A stretch of DNA of 64,000 nt from assembly GCA_051155775.1 (NCBI GenBank), contig DAXETV010000006.1, positions 1 through 64,000 of the forward strand, given 5' to 3'. Shown in pieces: positions 7,982 to 17,175 of this stretch. Position 1 is the stretch's first letter. Every line of letters starts with the position of its first letter. This DNA is from CAYSCZ01 sp051155775 (lineage in GTDB: Bacteria > Bacteroidota > Bacteroidia > Cytophagales > Cyclobacteriaceae). A program made the position numbers and the translations under genes. The notes beneath the pieces are model-generated. The model worked only from the letters and a program-made list of their open reading frames with translations, had not been told where the DNA came from and made no database searches.

Positions 7982-8734
7982 TTGAGATATTTGTTATCCC
8001 TTATATTGTTATCAGCCAGTACCGTCCTTATCGGCCAATCCAAACTGATCAAAGGGTTTGTGGTGGACAATGAAACCTATCAGGGATTAAGCCTGGTGCA
8101 TGTTTTCACCGCTTACAACAAAGGTGAAGTTACCAGCCAAAAAGGGTACTTCGAAATAGAAGTAGAGCTGCAGGACACGCTTGTATTTAGCCGGGTAAAT
8201 TACGATACCAAAAGAATAGCAATCATTGATTTACCTGAAGAATCTGAAGTAATCATTGCTTTAGAAAACAGAACCTTTCAACTGGATTCGATAATCATAA
8301 TACCTGAATACACCCATGAAACAATATTAAAAAGAAAGGTTTATGATCTGCCATTGCACTTAAGGCCAACAGAGAAACTATCGCTTAACGAAAGGGAGAA
8401 TAACTATAAGCCTCTAGGTGTTCTTGGTTCCGCCTTCCACCCTATTGAGGGTATATTCAGACTTACCAGCAAACGGTATAGAGAAGAAAAGCAATACCTG
8501 GATGTACTTAAGCGCGAAGCCCGGATGGAACAAATTGATAGCCTGGCATATGCTAATCTGGGTAGTGCATTAAAAATACTCAACCTCAAAATCAAAGAAG
8601 ATAGATACCCTGAATTGCTTAGGATATGTAATTTTTCGGTAATCACAGCTAGCAACAGCAATGACTATGAATTAATCCTTGCTTTAGAGAAATGTATGCA
8701 GACTAACGAATGGTTAAAATTTATTGAGCATTAA
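7982..8734 (+). CDS. Exported carboxypeptidase-regulatory-like domain protein
   Basis: The 250-residue protein has a signal peptide (residues 1-18, ending VLIGQ) and a beta-sandwich CarboxypepD_reg-like domain in residues 20-95 (IKGFVVDNETYQGLSLVHVFTAYN, then SQKGYFEIEV and LEDTLVFSR-type strands). A charged helical C-terminal half has no known domain. Such stand-alone proteins are common in Bacteroidota and are thought to be periplasmic; the role is unknown. The start is a TTG at 7982, since a stop-free frame upstream lacks ATG and this codon places the signal peptide correctly. It converges on and overlaps the sterol desaturase-like gene by 14 bases. Confidence 0.75.
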   Translation: MRYLLSLILLSASTVLIGQSKLIKGFVVDNETYQGLSLVHVFTAYNKGEVTSQKGYFEIEVELQDTLVFSRVNYDTKRIAIIDLPEESEVIIALENRTFQLDSIIIIPEYTHETILKRKVYDLPLHLRPTEKLSLNERENNYKPLGVLGSAFHPIEGIFRLTSKRYREEKQYLDVLKREARMEQIDSLAYANLGSALKILNLKIKEDRYPELLRICNFSVITASNSNDYELILALEKCMQTNEWLKFIEH

Positions 8735-9611
8735 GCTGTTTATCTTTCTTGAAACCATAGGTCAATTGTCCCCAAAAGCTATTCGGGAAGTCTTCTATTT
8801 TTTCAAATCCCAGGTCAATCGTTCCGCTATCCTCCGGAATGTAATTAGTCCTGAATAGATAATCCCACAAACTTAAACTGATCCCAAAGTTTACCCCTTG
8901 AAGGCGGTTATCGGGTAGTGCTTTCGAATGATGCCATAAATGCATCACAGGGTTGTTGAAGACATATTTCAGAGGGCCGTAAGATAATTTTATATTGGCA
9001 TGATTTAAATGCCCGATAGCCATAGCCATGAAATGTACAATATAGGCATGTTGAGGTTCAAAACCACCCAATATCATGACCCCAAAGGTTTTTAGCGGTT
9101 TATAAAGCACATTTTCCATCCAGTGGTATCTGAGGTGTGCGGCAAAACCCATTTCTTTAACCGAATGATGTACTTTATGGAACTTCCATAGGAGTGGAAA
9201 GCGATGCAAAGCAATGTGGGTAGACCATTGAAAGAAGTCCAATACAATGAAAAATACTAAAAGTCCTAACCAAAGCGGTAACCTGGTGAGGTCAAAGATA
9301 ACCACCGATTGATTGGTTAACCCCACTTCCGTAAACAACAATCCAATCACTTTGTAAAACCCGCTAATGACAATAGAAAAGATAAAAAAGTTAAAAAACA
9401 TATAAAATCCATCCAACCAGAAATCTTTGCGAATGACCTTTTGGTCTTTACGCCAGGGAAATAATATTTCCAAAACCCAGACAGCTAATGATATGATAAT
9501 CAGGCCATAAAAATAATTTTCATTCCATGGCACCTTCCAAAGTATTGAATTCCAAACCCAATTCATAGTTCCACTAAAAGCTTCCCAGAAAGCCATTAAG
9601 TATTTTTCCAT
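8721..9611 (-). CDS. Sterol desaturase/fatty acid hydroxylase family membrane protein
   Basis: A 296-residue integral membrane protein with the di-iron histidine boxes of the fatty-acid hydroxylase superfamily: HIALHRFP near residue 132, FHKVHH near 144, HLRYHWME, HLNHAN and HLWHHSK near 222-228. Several hydrophobic helices precede and separate them (YFYGLIIISLAVWVLEILF; FFNFFIFSIVISGFY). These enzymes hydroxylate or desaturate lipid chains using O2 and an electron donor; the lipid substrate cannot be read. The ATG at 9609-9611 begins with an amphipathic segment typical of the family. Confidence 0.88.
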   Translation of the reverse strand: MEKYLMAFWEAFSGTMNWVWNSILWKVPWNENYFYGLIIISLAVWVLEILFPWRKDQKVIRKDFWLDGFYMFFNFFIFSIVISGFYKVIGLLFTEVGLTNQSVVIFDLTRLPLWLGLLVFFIVLDFFQWSTHIALHRFPLLWKFHKVHHSVKEMGFAAHLRYHWMENVLYKPLKTFGVMILGGFEPQHAYIVHFMAMAIGHLNHANIKLSYGPLKYVFNNPVMHLWHHSKALPDNRLQGVNFGISLSLWDYLFRTNYIPEDSGTIDLGFEKIEDFPNSFWGQLTYGFKKDKQLNAQ

Positions 9612-9731
9612 GTTAAAGTAAATTCAATTTTCACTATTAAGGTTCATTATAATAACTGATTGTCAGAGAATTATTATCCATGAAAAATGGAAATAAGATG
9701 TGATTATGCTTTTTTTGCCTAAAAGAAAAGT

Positions 9732-10211
9732 ATGATCCAACGTATTCAAAGTGTTTTTCTACTGCTAGCCGCTATTTGCCTGACCCTCACGTTGTTTTTT
9801 CCGCTGGCAGAAGTTGTTGCTCAAACTGAAAAAATAACTGTATCTGCATTCAATCTAACCCACTTAAAAATTAATGCTTCAGGAAATGAGGAGGTAGTTA
9901 AAGAAGAGCAGATCATTTACGTAGCCGGAATAATAATTGTGGCAATCATTGTGATATTTTATTCCATCTTTCAATACAAAAACCGTATGAAGCAAATAAT
10001 GCTGGGAGCACTAAACAGCCTGCTGATTGGTGCAGCACTGGGGTTAACATTGTACTTACTTTTTCAGATTAGTGATGAGGTCAGGAACGGGACCAGAAAC
10101 TTTCTTCTGGCATTTTATCTATTCCCTGTCGCTTTGATATTTAATTCGGTGGCTAACCGGTTCATCAGAAAAGATGAAAAACTGGTTAGGGATGCTGACC
10201 GGATTCGATAA
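9732..10211 (+). CDS. DUF4293 family membrane protein
   Basis: A 159-residue protein beginning MIQRIQSVFLLLAAI, the characteristic opening of Bacteroidota DUF4293. Four hydrophobic helices are visible (about residues 7-30, 61-80, 89-109 and 121-140), with an extracytoplasmic loop after the first. The basic C-terminal tail is IRKDEKLVRDADRIR. The function is unknown. It is a single gene between the sterol desaturase-like gene (divergent, 120 bases apart) and the M14 peptidase. Confidence 0.88.
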   Translation: MIQRIQSVFLLLAAICLTLTLFFPLAEVVAQTEKITVSAFNLTHLKINASGNEEVVKEEQIIYVAGIIIVAIIVIFYSIFQYKNRMKQIMLGALNSLLIGAALGLTLYLLFQISDEVRNGTRNFLLAFYLFPVALIFNSVANRFIRKDEKLVRDADRIR

Positions 10212-10345
10212 CATACCATGTGATAACTGGTATGAATTCAAAATGATAAATTAACCATTCTATTTTCATATCCCCATAACATTTTTTGTTTAGGAAGATT
10301 TAAGTAATAAATTATCCGCCTAAAATCATAAAGCAAGATATAATT

Positions 10346-12982
10346 ATGAACAAGTACTTACTTACGGCACTAATATTTCTCCTGTACTTCAATGTAAATG
10401 GACAAATTACTTTAGTTGATACTGAACGCTTTCCTTTTGAGCCTCGATTAGGCTATAATGAGTCCATACCCACTCCAAAATCCCATCTGGGCTATGAATT
10501 AGGTGCTAATTTTACGTTATATGCACATGTAGTTGATTACTTTGAAAAACTTGCCGCCTCCTCAGAACGAGTATTGATCAACCGATATGGAGAAACCTAC
10601 GAAGGCCGGCCCTTGATCAACCTTGTAATTTCTTCCGAAGAGAATATCCAAAACATTGATCAGCTTCAGCAAAATCATATGGAATTAATGACAGCGGATG
10701 ACGCAAAAGCTGATGAAATTATTGCTAATGAGCCGGTTTTTACTTCATTTAGCTATAATATCCACGGTAATGAGGCCAGTTCTACAGAGGCGGCCATGCA
10801 GGTAGCATACCGGATGGCCGCAGCACAGGATGAAGAAACAAATAAAGTACTGGATAATTCAGTGATCATCATGTATATCTGCATCAATCCGGATGGAAGG
10901 GACAGATATGTTTACTGGTACACGTCTATGAGAAAGTCCCAGCCCGGATATCAACCCCGTGACCTGGAACATTATGCGCCATGGCCTAATGGCAGGACCA
11001 ACCACTATTGGTTCGACCTGAACAGGGATTGGGTGTGGGGTGTACATCCTGAATCCAGGGGGCACACCACTGAGTATCAAAAGTGGATGCCTCAGGTACA
11101 TGTTGATTATCATGAACAAGGTTATAACGCCAATTACTTCACCATGCCTGGAACCACACCCAGAAACAAACAACTACCGGATTCCTATGAATCCTGGTCC
11201 AATGTTTTTGGGATGGCTAACGTTAAGGCATTTGATAAAAACCAACTCAGTTATTTTACCAGGGATAGATTTGATTTCTTTTATCCTGGCTATGGTTCCA
11301 GTTATCCCAGTGTAATGGGAGCAATTGGCATGCTGACCGAACAGGGGGGAATAGCTGCAGGAATAGTTGTTGAAAATGAAGATGATTACAAGCTTACCCT
11401 TCGACAACGGGTGTTTGACCACTACACTACCTCTATTGCTACCATCAAAGCATCTGCTGAAAACAGGGAAGAATTGTTGCGATACAGTTATCAGGCATGG
11501 AAGCCATCCAACAGTAAAATTGATACTAAAGCATACCTGGTTATTGCCGATGATGTGTACTCCAAAAACTTCCTGGAAGTGATGTTGCGGAATAATGTGA
11601 AAATCTATAAGGCTGAAAATGATTTTTCACTTAGTCAGGCTTATGATTACAGAACCGGGCGAACGATTAGAAAAAATCTGCCTAAAGGTACCTTCGTGAT
11701 ACCAACAGATCAGCCCAGAAGCTTATTCATCACCACAATAATGGAGCGAAATATGAAGATTGAGGATTCCGTGATGTACGATATGGCTACCTGGTCTGCA
11801 CCTATTGCTTACAACCTGGAGGCATACAGTACCAAAGGCAACTATAACATTGAAATGGAGGAAATAACCGATTATCCTAAATATTCTGATAATGTTGTCA
11901 ATGAAAGCGCTCAATATGCCTATGTCATCAATTGGAACCAGGTAAATGCTCCCAAAGCGCTGTCCATGCTATGGAGGATGGATTATAAAGTCAGGTCAGC
12001 TTATAAACCTTTTGGTAATGATGAATACAATTTTCCTGCAGGAAGTTTGATCATTCTAAAAGGAAGAAACCAGGACAAACTACCTTCAATAGATAGCGAC
12101 ATTAAAGAAACAGCCCGCGAGGCCAAAGTGGAAATCATCGGCTTTAACTCCGGTAGAATGACCATGGGGATGGACCTGGCAAATACCAGAAACCGACCCC
12201 TGGAAATGCCCAGGATAGCTTTGATGGTGGAGCCGCCATTTAGCACCTACACATCAGGACAGCTATACTTTTTGTTTGATTGGGTTACAGAACTTCCGAT
12301 CGAACGAATCAGAACTTCTATTCTTGAACAAACATCCTCGCCAAGTTTCAGGGTAAGATATGGCAAGGCAGATTTAAAAGACTATGATGTAATGGTCCTT
12401 CCCGGAAGTGGCAATGGATTGAAACAATTATTTCAAGATAAGACATTATCTAACCTTAAGGATTGGGTAAAAGATGGCGGGACCCTGGTTGCTACAGAGA
12501 GCTCCGCAAAGTTCTTTCTAAAGAGGAAAAGTAAAAGTGGTTTCACCAACGCAGAACTGAAAAAAGTTCCTGAAGATTCTTCAGAATCAATAAAGTATCT
12601 GCCTTATGACCAACGGGAAGATTACTTTGGCAAAAAACGTATTCCCGGAGCAGCGCTTAATGGCATAATCGACACAACCCATCCACTGGCTTTTGGTATG
12701 AAAGATGAAGTTTATAGTTTAAAGTTTGGTACTGACGCCATCCTGCCCTCTGATAGCATTCAAACGGTTGGTTATTATCATAAGGATGCAGCAAAACTAT
12801 TAGTGGCCGGTTATGCATCCCAGGAAAATCTAAGCCACCTGGCAGGGATGACCTTTGCAGGTGTAGTACCAATGGGAGAAGGTAACATTGTATTACTGGT
12901 AGATAATACCCAATATAGAGGTTTCTGGAGAGGGCCATCAAGGATGATGCAAAATGCGGTTATGCAGGTTCCTGCTTATTAA
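10346..12982 (+). CDS. Secreted M14 family zinc carboxypeptidase, large form
   Basis: The 878-residue protein has a signal peptide (1-20, ending NVNGQ) and an M14 catalytic domain. Zinc ligands are His140 and Glu143 in NIHGNEAS, with a later histidine in VHVDYHEQGYN. Substrate-site features include NPDGRDRY and DLNRDWVW. A C-terminal region from about residue 630 has glutamine-amidotransferase-like fold features (YDVMVLPGSGNG, LKDWVKDGGTLVATE). This large Bacteroidota M14 type is presumed to trim peptides in the periplasm or outside the cell. A C-terminal type IX secretion domain is not evident. Confidence 0.9.
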   Translation: MNKYLLTALIFLLYFNVNGQITLVDTERFPFEPRLGYNESIPTPKSHLGYELGANFTLYAHVVDYFEKLAASSERVLINRYGETYEGRPLINLVISSEENIQNIDQLQQNHMELMTADDAKADEIIANEPVFTSFSYNIHGNEASSTEAAMQVAYRMAAAQDEETNKVLDNSVIIMYICINPDGRDRYVYWYTSMRKSQPGYQPRDLEHYAPWPNGRTNHYWFDLNRDWVWGVHPESRGHTTEYQKWMPQVHVDYHEQGYNANYFTMPGTTPRNKQLPDSYESWSNVFGMANVKAFDKNQLSYFTRDRFDFFYPGYGSSYPSVMGAIGMLTEQGGIAAGIVVENEDDYKLTLRQRVFDHYTTSIATIKASAENREELLRYSYQAWKPSNSKIDTKAYLVIADDVYSKNFLEVMLRNNVKIYKAENDFSLSQAYDYRTGRTIRKNLPKGTFVIPTDQPRSLFITTIMERNMKIEDSVMYDMATWSAPIAYNLEAYSTKGNYNIEMEEITDYPKYSDNVVNESAQYAYVINWNQVNAPKALSMLWRMDYKVRSAYKPFGNDEYNFPAGSLIILKGRNQDKLPSIDSDIKETAREAKVEIIGFNSGRMTMGMDLANTRNRPLEMPRIALMVEPPFSTYTSGQLYFLFDWVTELPIERIRTSILEQTSSPSFRVRYGKADLKDYDVMVLPGSGNGLKQLFQDKTLSNLKDWVKDGGTLVATESSAKFFLKRKSKSGFTNAELKKVPEDSSESIKYLPYDQREDYFGKKRIPGAALNGIIDTTHPLAFGMKDEVYSLKFGTDAILPSDSIQTVGYYHKDAAKLLVAGYASQENLSHLAGMTFAGVVPMGEGNIVLLVDNTQYRGFWRGPSRMMQNAVMQVPAY

Positions 12983-13791
12983 GCAGCATTCTTTAACCCA
13001 TATACTTGCGACCTTAGGAAATCCAGCATCATATCCGGATGGCTGATTGAATCTAAATCTTTGTATCGGATCGGAAAGCCAATTTCTATTTTAAACGATT
13101 TTCCAATTTTATTCCTAACTTCATTCAACAGAAGGCCATATCGGATGTTCATATTTATTTGACTGGCCAGTTGAAAAAGTTTACTATTCTGTCCATAAAA
13201 ATAAATTGGTATCACAGTAGCTTTTGTGTTTTTGATCAGCTTAACGAGGAACCTTTTCCATTCAAGGTCATCTGCGGGCTTCCAGAATTTACTGGCCGTT
13301 GATACCCCGCCGGCAGGAAAAATGCCAATAGATTGACCTTCTCTTAGAAAACTCATTGCTGTTTTTCTGGTCTTGATGTTTGTTTGAAGGGCGGCTTTAG
13401 TATCCTCAAAACTTATGGGTAAAAGATATGGATTTAGCAGTGGCTCCCGGCAAAGCACTTCATTGACAATCAGCTTAAAATCATTCCTGACCATAGATAT
13501 AATATTTCCCAACATTAATCCATCCACCACACCAAATGGATGGTTTGCGATGAAAATTACCGGCCCCTTTGAAGGAATTGATTGTAGTCTCGCCTCATTC
13601 ATTTCTGACTTAATGCCTAATTTTTGAAGTAATGTCTCCCATATGTGATGGGTAAATGGTTCTGATGACAAAACCTCCTTGTACATTCTCTGAAGTCTTG
13701 GTTTACCGGTAAGGTACTCGATGGAGCCTATTAATGCTTTCTTTGTCCAATGATCGTCCGGAGAGGCGTAAGATAAGGAGTTATGCGGCAT
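12979..13791 (-). CDS. Lysophospholipid/glycerol acyltransferase family protein
   Basis: A 270-residue PlsC-superfamily protein. The acyltransferase motif NHPFGVVDG (H-x4-D, near residue 80) is followed by a FPAGG block (near 157, the glycerol-phosphate-binding type motif) and VIPIYFYG. It transfers an acyl chain to a lyso-lipid or similar acceptor at the membrane, though the acceptor is not known. Tail-to-tail overlap with the M14 gene is 4 bases. A 218-base gap follows its start, in which I see only AT-rich sequence. Confidence 0.85.
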   Translation of the reverse strand: MPHNSLSYASPDDHWTKKALIGSIEYLTGKPRLQRMYKEVLSSEPFTHHIWETLLQKLGIKSEMNEARLQSIPSKGPVIFIANHPFGVVDGLMLGNIISMVRNDFKLIVNEVLCREPLLNPYLLPISFEDTKAALQTNIKTRKTAMSFLREGQSIGIFPAGGVSTASKFWKPADDLEWKRFLVKLIKNTKATVIPIYFYGQNSKLFQLASQINMNIRYGLLLNEVRNKIGKSFKIEIGFPIRYKDLDSISHPDMMLDFLRSQVYGLKNAA

Positions 13792-14009
13792 CCCAAAATA
13801 TATTTTTTATAGAATGAATAATAAAAGTAATTGTTTTATTTTCAGATGATAATAACAAAATATTAGTTTAAAAATAGAAAAATTCAATAGTCAACTAGTG
13901 TTTTTTCATTATCAAAAATGACCTTAACTTTCACCCGAATGTTGTCATTGAGCGTGCATCGTTTTGGAAGATTTGAATTAAGCCTGAATGAGGTGTTTGC
14001 TTCATCACC

Positions 14010-15047
14010 TTAGAGGTACTTATTTTTTGTACCAATTATTTCACTGATAACGCTCAAAGCAATCTCTTTAGCTGATTTAGCATTAATATCCACACCTATT
14101 GGGGCATGAATTTTTCCTAAGATTTCATCATCCCATCCATTCTCTTTTAACCTTTTTATCCTGTTTGCATGGGTCTTTCGGCCACCTAATGCCCCAATAT
14201 AAGCCACCTGGGCTGGTAATAGTACTTCCAGGGCATTATCATCGATTTTTGGATCATGAGACAGGATAGCGCAGAAAGTATAAGCATCTAATGGTATATC
14301 TTCCAGTGCTTCCGATGGATAAGATTCTATGACTTTAGCAGGTTGGGAATAGAATACCGTCTTCTTGGCAAAGGCTCCTCGCGGATCGATTACAATAGTT
14401 TCGAAATCAAACTGATTTGCCAACGCCACCAGGTCCACCGTGATGTGTGCAGCTCCAATGATTATCAATTGGCTTTTGCGAGGGAACACCTGCAAAAAGT
14501 AGGGAACACCCTCTACATCTACTATTTTATTTTGACGCTGATCATAGGCTTGCAATGCTTCTATTTTAAGTGTATCCGAAACTGGATCACCAATGACCGT
14601 ATAATCATCCAAAACCAAACTATTGTGAATGTTTTGATCATTCATAAACGCAGAGATTAAAATACTGCCTTTATTGTCAGACAATTGTTGGTCTAATTTC
14701 TTCCATATTTCAAACAAATCCTTACCATGGTAATCCAACTTAAAGGGCTGGGTAAGTAAACTTATCTGCCCTCCACAACTCAGCCCCACCGACCATGCCT
14801 CCTCGTCAGATACACCATAGTGTAATTTTTTAGGAGTTCCATTAACAATCACATTCAACGATTCTTTTACCACACGCCCTTCAACACATCCACCACTAAC
14901 TGAGCCTGCCATTTCCCCTGCTTCATTGACTAATAACATTGAACCTACAGGACGCGGTGACGAACCCCAGGTTTTGATTACCCGCGTACAGGCGATGGAA
15001 TGATCATTTTTAACCCATTCGTTGATTGTCTCTTGGAATTCCCTCAT
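14010..15047 (-). CDS. xdhC: XdhC/CoxI family molybdoenzyme maturation protein
   Basis: The 345-residue protein has the N-terminal XdhC_CoxI domain (ACTRVIKTWGSSPRPVGSML near residues 19-38, SVSGGCVEGRV near 48-58) and a C-terminal Rossmann XdhC_C domain (LIIIGAAHITVDL, then TIVIDPRGAFA). XdhC binds the molybdenum cofactor, protects its sulfurated form and helps insert it into xanthine dehydrogenase-family enzymes. No such molybdoenzyme is in the window; the Moco island starts 12 kb to the right and includes a MocA-type cytidylyltransferase, which serves the same enzyme class. It is a stand-alone gene. Confidence 0.9.
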   Translation of the reverse strand: MREFQETINEWVKNDHSIACTRVIKTWGSSPRPVGSMLLVNEAGEMAGSVSGGCVEGRVVKESLNVIVNGTPKKLHYGVSDEEAWSVGLSCGGQISLLTQPFKLDYHGKDLFEIWKKLDQQLSDNKGSILISAFMNDQNIHNSLVLDDYTVIGDPVSDTLKIEALQAYDQRQNKIVDVEGVPYFLQVFPRKSQLIIIGAAHITVDLVALANQFDFETIVIDPRGAFAKKTVFYSQPAKVIESYPSEALEDIPLDAYTFCAILSHDPKIDDNALEVLLPAQVAYIGALGGRKTHANRIKRLKENGWDDEILGKIHAPIGVDINAKSAKEIALSVISEIIGTKNKYL

Positions 15048-15123
15048 TTTTTGATTAAACTTTAATTGAATATAAAAAGTTAATGTAATATTTTTCGTAA
15101 GAAATGATCAATGATGGATTCTT

Positions 15124-16224
15124 GTGGGAGCTTTGAATAGTGGCAGGCATGTTTTGGTTGGAACAGCAAAAGGACTCATCGTTCTAACCAAAATTTTTAA
15201 GGATTGGAAAATTACTAACAGTTACTTCCTAGGATTCCCTGTTACCCTGGTTTATGTTGATCACAGAAATGACAGATGGTGGGTTGGTGTATCCCATAAA
15301 CACTGGGGGCAAAAATTGCATTACTCTGATGATGAGGGCAAAAGTTGGAGCAATGCAAAAATCCCCACCCTGAAAGGCTACGGCATGCCTACTGGTCAAC
15401 CTGGTAAGGTCAGGCAATTATGGTGCATGGCTCACGGAGGGACCGATAAACCAGATAGATTATGGTTAGGCACCGATCCTGGAGCGCTATTTATCAGTGA
15501 AGATAATGGGGGAAATTTTTCTTTGGTTGAATCATTGTGGAACCACCCCACCAAAATGATTGAAGGGCAATGGTTTGGAGCTGGAAGCGATTACCCTTTT
15601 ATCCATTCTATCGTGGTTGATCCATCAGATAATAATATTATTTACATAGCTGTCAGTTGTGCCGGGATTTTCAAAACAATTGATGGAGGAAAAAACTGGA
15701 GCGCTAAAAATAATGGCCTGATTGCAGCTTACTTACCCAATCCAAATGTTGAAGTAGGCCATGATCCGCATATTTTATTAATGTCCAGGACTAATACTAA
15801 TATTTTATGGCAACAAAATCACTGTGGAGTATATTATTCAAAGGATTCTGCAGAGTCATGGATTGATGTCTCTAATCATAAGGGTATACCGTATTATGGA
15901 TTTGCAATGGCTATTGATGATGATAATCCAAATAACGCATGGGTTATGCCGGTGGAAAGTGACGATAAGCGTGTAGCACCGGATTTGAAGTTAAATGTTT
16001 ATCACACCCCAGATTTTGGGAAAACCTGGGAGGTATTTGGAACTGGTTTACCCCAATCTAACACTTTTGATATCGCGCTAAGACAGGCATTTATTAAAGC
16101 AGGTAATGATTTGATTTTTGGCACCATAAATGGAAATATCTACCATGCAGATATGGCCGAAAAAAAATGGAAACTTATTTCTTACAATCTCGCCAAGGTT
16201 CATGTAATTTCTACTACCGTTTAG
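15124..16224 (+). CDS. BNR-repeat/sialidase-fold glycosyl-hydrolase-like protein
   Basis: A 366-residue protein without a signal peptide. Asp-box/BNR-type repeats indicate a beta-propeller: LHYSDDEGKSWSN, LFISEDNGGNFS, IFKTIDGGKNWS, VYYSKDSAESW and VYHTPDFGKTWEV. Proteins of this type are often annotated as glycosyl hydrolases or exo-alpha-sialidases, but catalytic sialidase residues are not evident and no reaction can be assigned. The start is GTG 15124, since an in-frame stop lies shortly upstream and no ATG precedes the first strand; TTG 15133 is an alternative. Confidence 0.8.
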   Translation: MGALNSGRHVLVGTAKGLIVLTKIFKDWKITNSYFLGFPVTLVYVDHRNDRWWVGVSHKHWGQKLHYSDDEGKSWSNAKIPTLKGYGMPTGQPGKVRQLWCMAHGGTDKPDRLWLGTDPGALFISEDNGGNFSLVESLWNHPTKMIEGQWFGAGSDYPFIHSIVVDPSDNNIIYIAVSCAGIFKTIDGGKNWSAKNNGLIAAYLPNPNVEVGHDPHILLMSRTNTNILWQQNHCGVYYSKDSAESWIDVSNHKGIPYYGFAMAIDDDNPNNAWVMPVESDDKRVAPDLKLNVYHTPDFGKTWEVFGTGLPQSNTFDIALRQAFIKAGNDLIFGTINGNIYHADMAEKKWKLISYNLAKVHVISTTV

Positions 16225-16262
16225 GAATTGAAGGACTTTTGCATCAATTCGGTATACAGGGC

Positions 16263-16321
16263 TTTGCGCTTGAATTAAATAATATCAAAAAAATGTACAA
16301 ATTGCGCCTTGAATAAATTAT
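16263..16321 (+). repeat. Imperfect 21-base direct repeat upstream of the FkbM methyltransferase gene
   Basis: TTTGCGCTTGAATTAAATAAT (16263-16283; here 21 bases) recurs as ATTGCGCCTTGAATAAATTAT at 16301-16321, 38 bases further. The pair ends 24 bases before the ATG of the FkbM-type gene, so it could be a regulatory site or chance AT-rich similarity. Confidence 0.3.
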
Positions 16322-16345
16322 TCAATTATTAGAAGAAATTTAAAA

Positions 16346-17149
16346 ATGAGAAGAAAAGGAAACTTGATTAGGCGGGTACTTTTTCAACTTCTACCATTCG
16401 AATCTTACTTAAAAGTCCTGAGCAAATTATACCTTGTTTCCTTTGATTTGGGCTTGTTAAGAAACAATAGACTATATGAATATCCATACTTTTTAAAGCA
16501 TATCATCAGCAAAGGGGATGTTTGTATAGACATCGGTGCGAATCTTGGGTATATTACTGTTATCTTATCCAGGCTTGTGGGCAAAAGCGGAAAAGTTCAT
16601 GCAGTAGAGCCAGTCAAACCAGTACTTGCCGTTTTAAAATCAAATGCAAAAAATCTCAGGAATGTTGAGATATACCCATTTGCTTTAGGCTCAGAAAATA
16701 AATCAATAAAACTTGTCAATAACACTAAAAAACAAAAAGGATTTATTGCCAGTGGCTCTTTCTCCGTTGACCATAACCACCTAAATGATGATGATGATGA
16801 ATTTGAGGCGGAAATGAAAAAGGGCAGTGAACTTTTTAGTGATCTTGACCGATTGGATTTTATAAAGATTGATGTTGAAGGTTATGAATCGGTGGTAGTA
16901 ACAGAACTGGAGGGATTAATTAAAAAATTTAATCCCTTATTACTGATCGAAACCCGAAGACAAAACAGAATAGATACGATTAATTTCTTCAAAAGGCATA
17001 ATTACCAGGCCCTGGTTTTGCAAAATGGCAGGCTTCAACCCGCTAAAAAAGAAGAATTCTGGGACATACTTTTTATCCCGGATATTAAATTAGCAAAATT
17101 TTCAGGAATCATTGATAAAGACGCTGCTTATGCCAATCAAGCAGAGTAG
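16346..17149 (+). CDS. FkbM family methyltransferase
   Basis: The 267-residue protein has the SAM-binding motif DIGANLGYIT (near residue 59), VHAVEPVKP, and the family hallmark FIKIDVEGYES (near 172), which together define FkbM-type O-methyltransferases. They often methylate sugars or lipid head groups. A run of acidic residues (DDDDEFEAE, near 150) interrupts the central region. No polysaccharide genes are adjacent, so the substrate is unknown. Confidence 0.87.
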   Translation: MRRKGNLIRRVLFQLLPFESYLKVLSKLYLVSFDLGLLRNNRLYEYPYFLKHIISKGDVCIDIGANLGYITVILSRLVGKSGKVHAVEPVKPVLAVLKSNAKNLRNVEIYPFALGSENKSIKLVNNTKKQKGFIASGSFSVDHNHLNDDDDEFEAEMKKGSELFSDLDRLDFIKIDVEGYESVVVTELEGLIKKFNPLLLIETRRQNRIDTINFFKRHNYQALVLQNGRLQPAKKEEFWDILFIPDIKLAKFSGIIDKDAAYANQAE

Positions 17150-17175
17150 ATAATACCTCAAATGTCTTTTCACAA

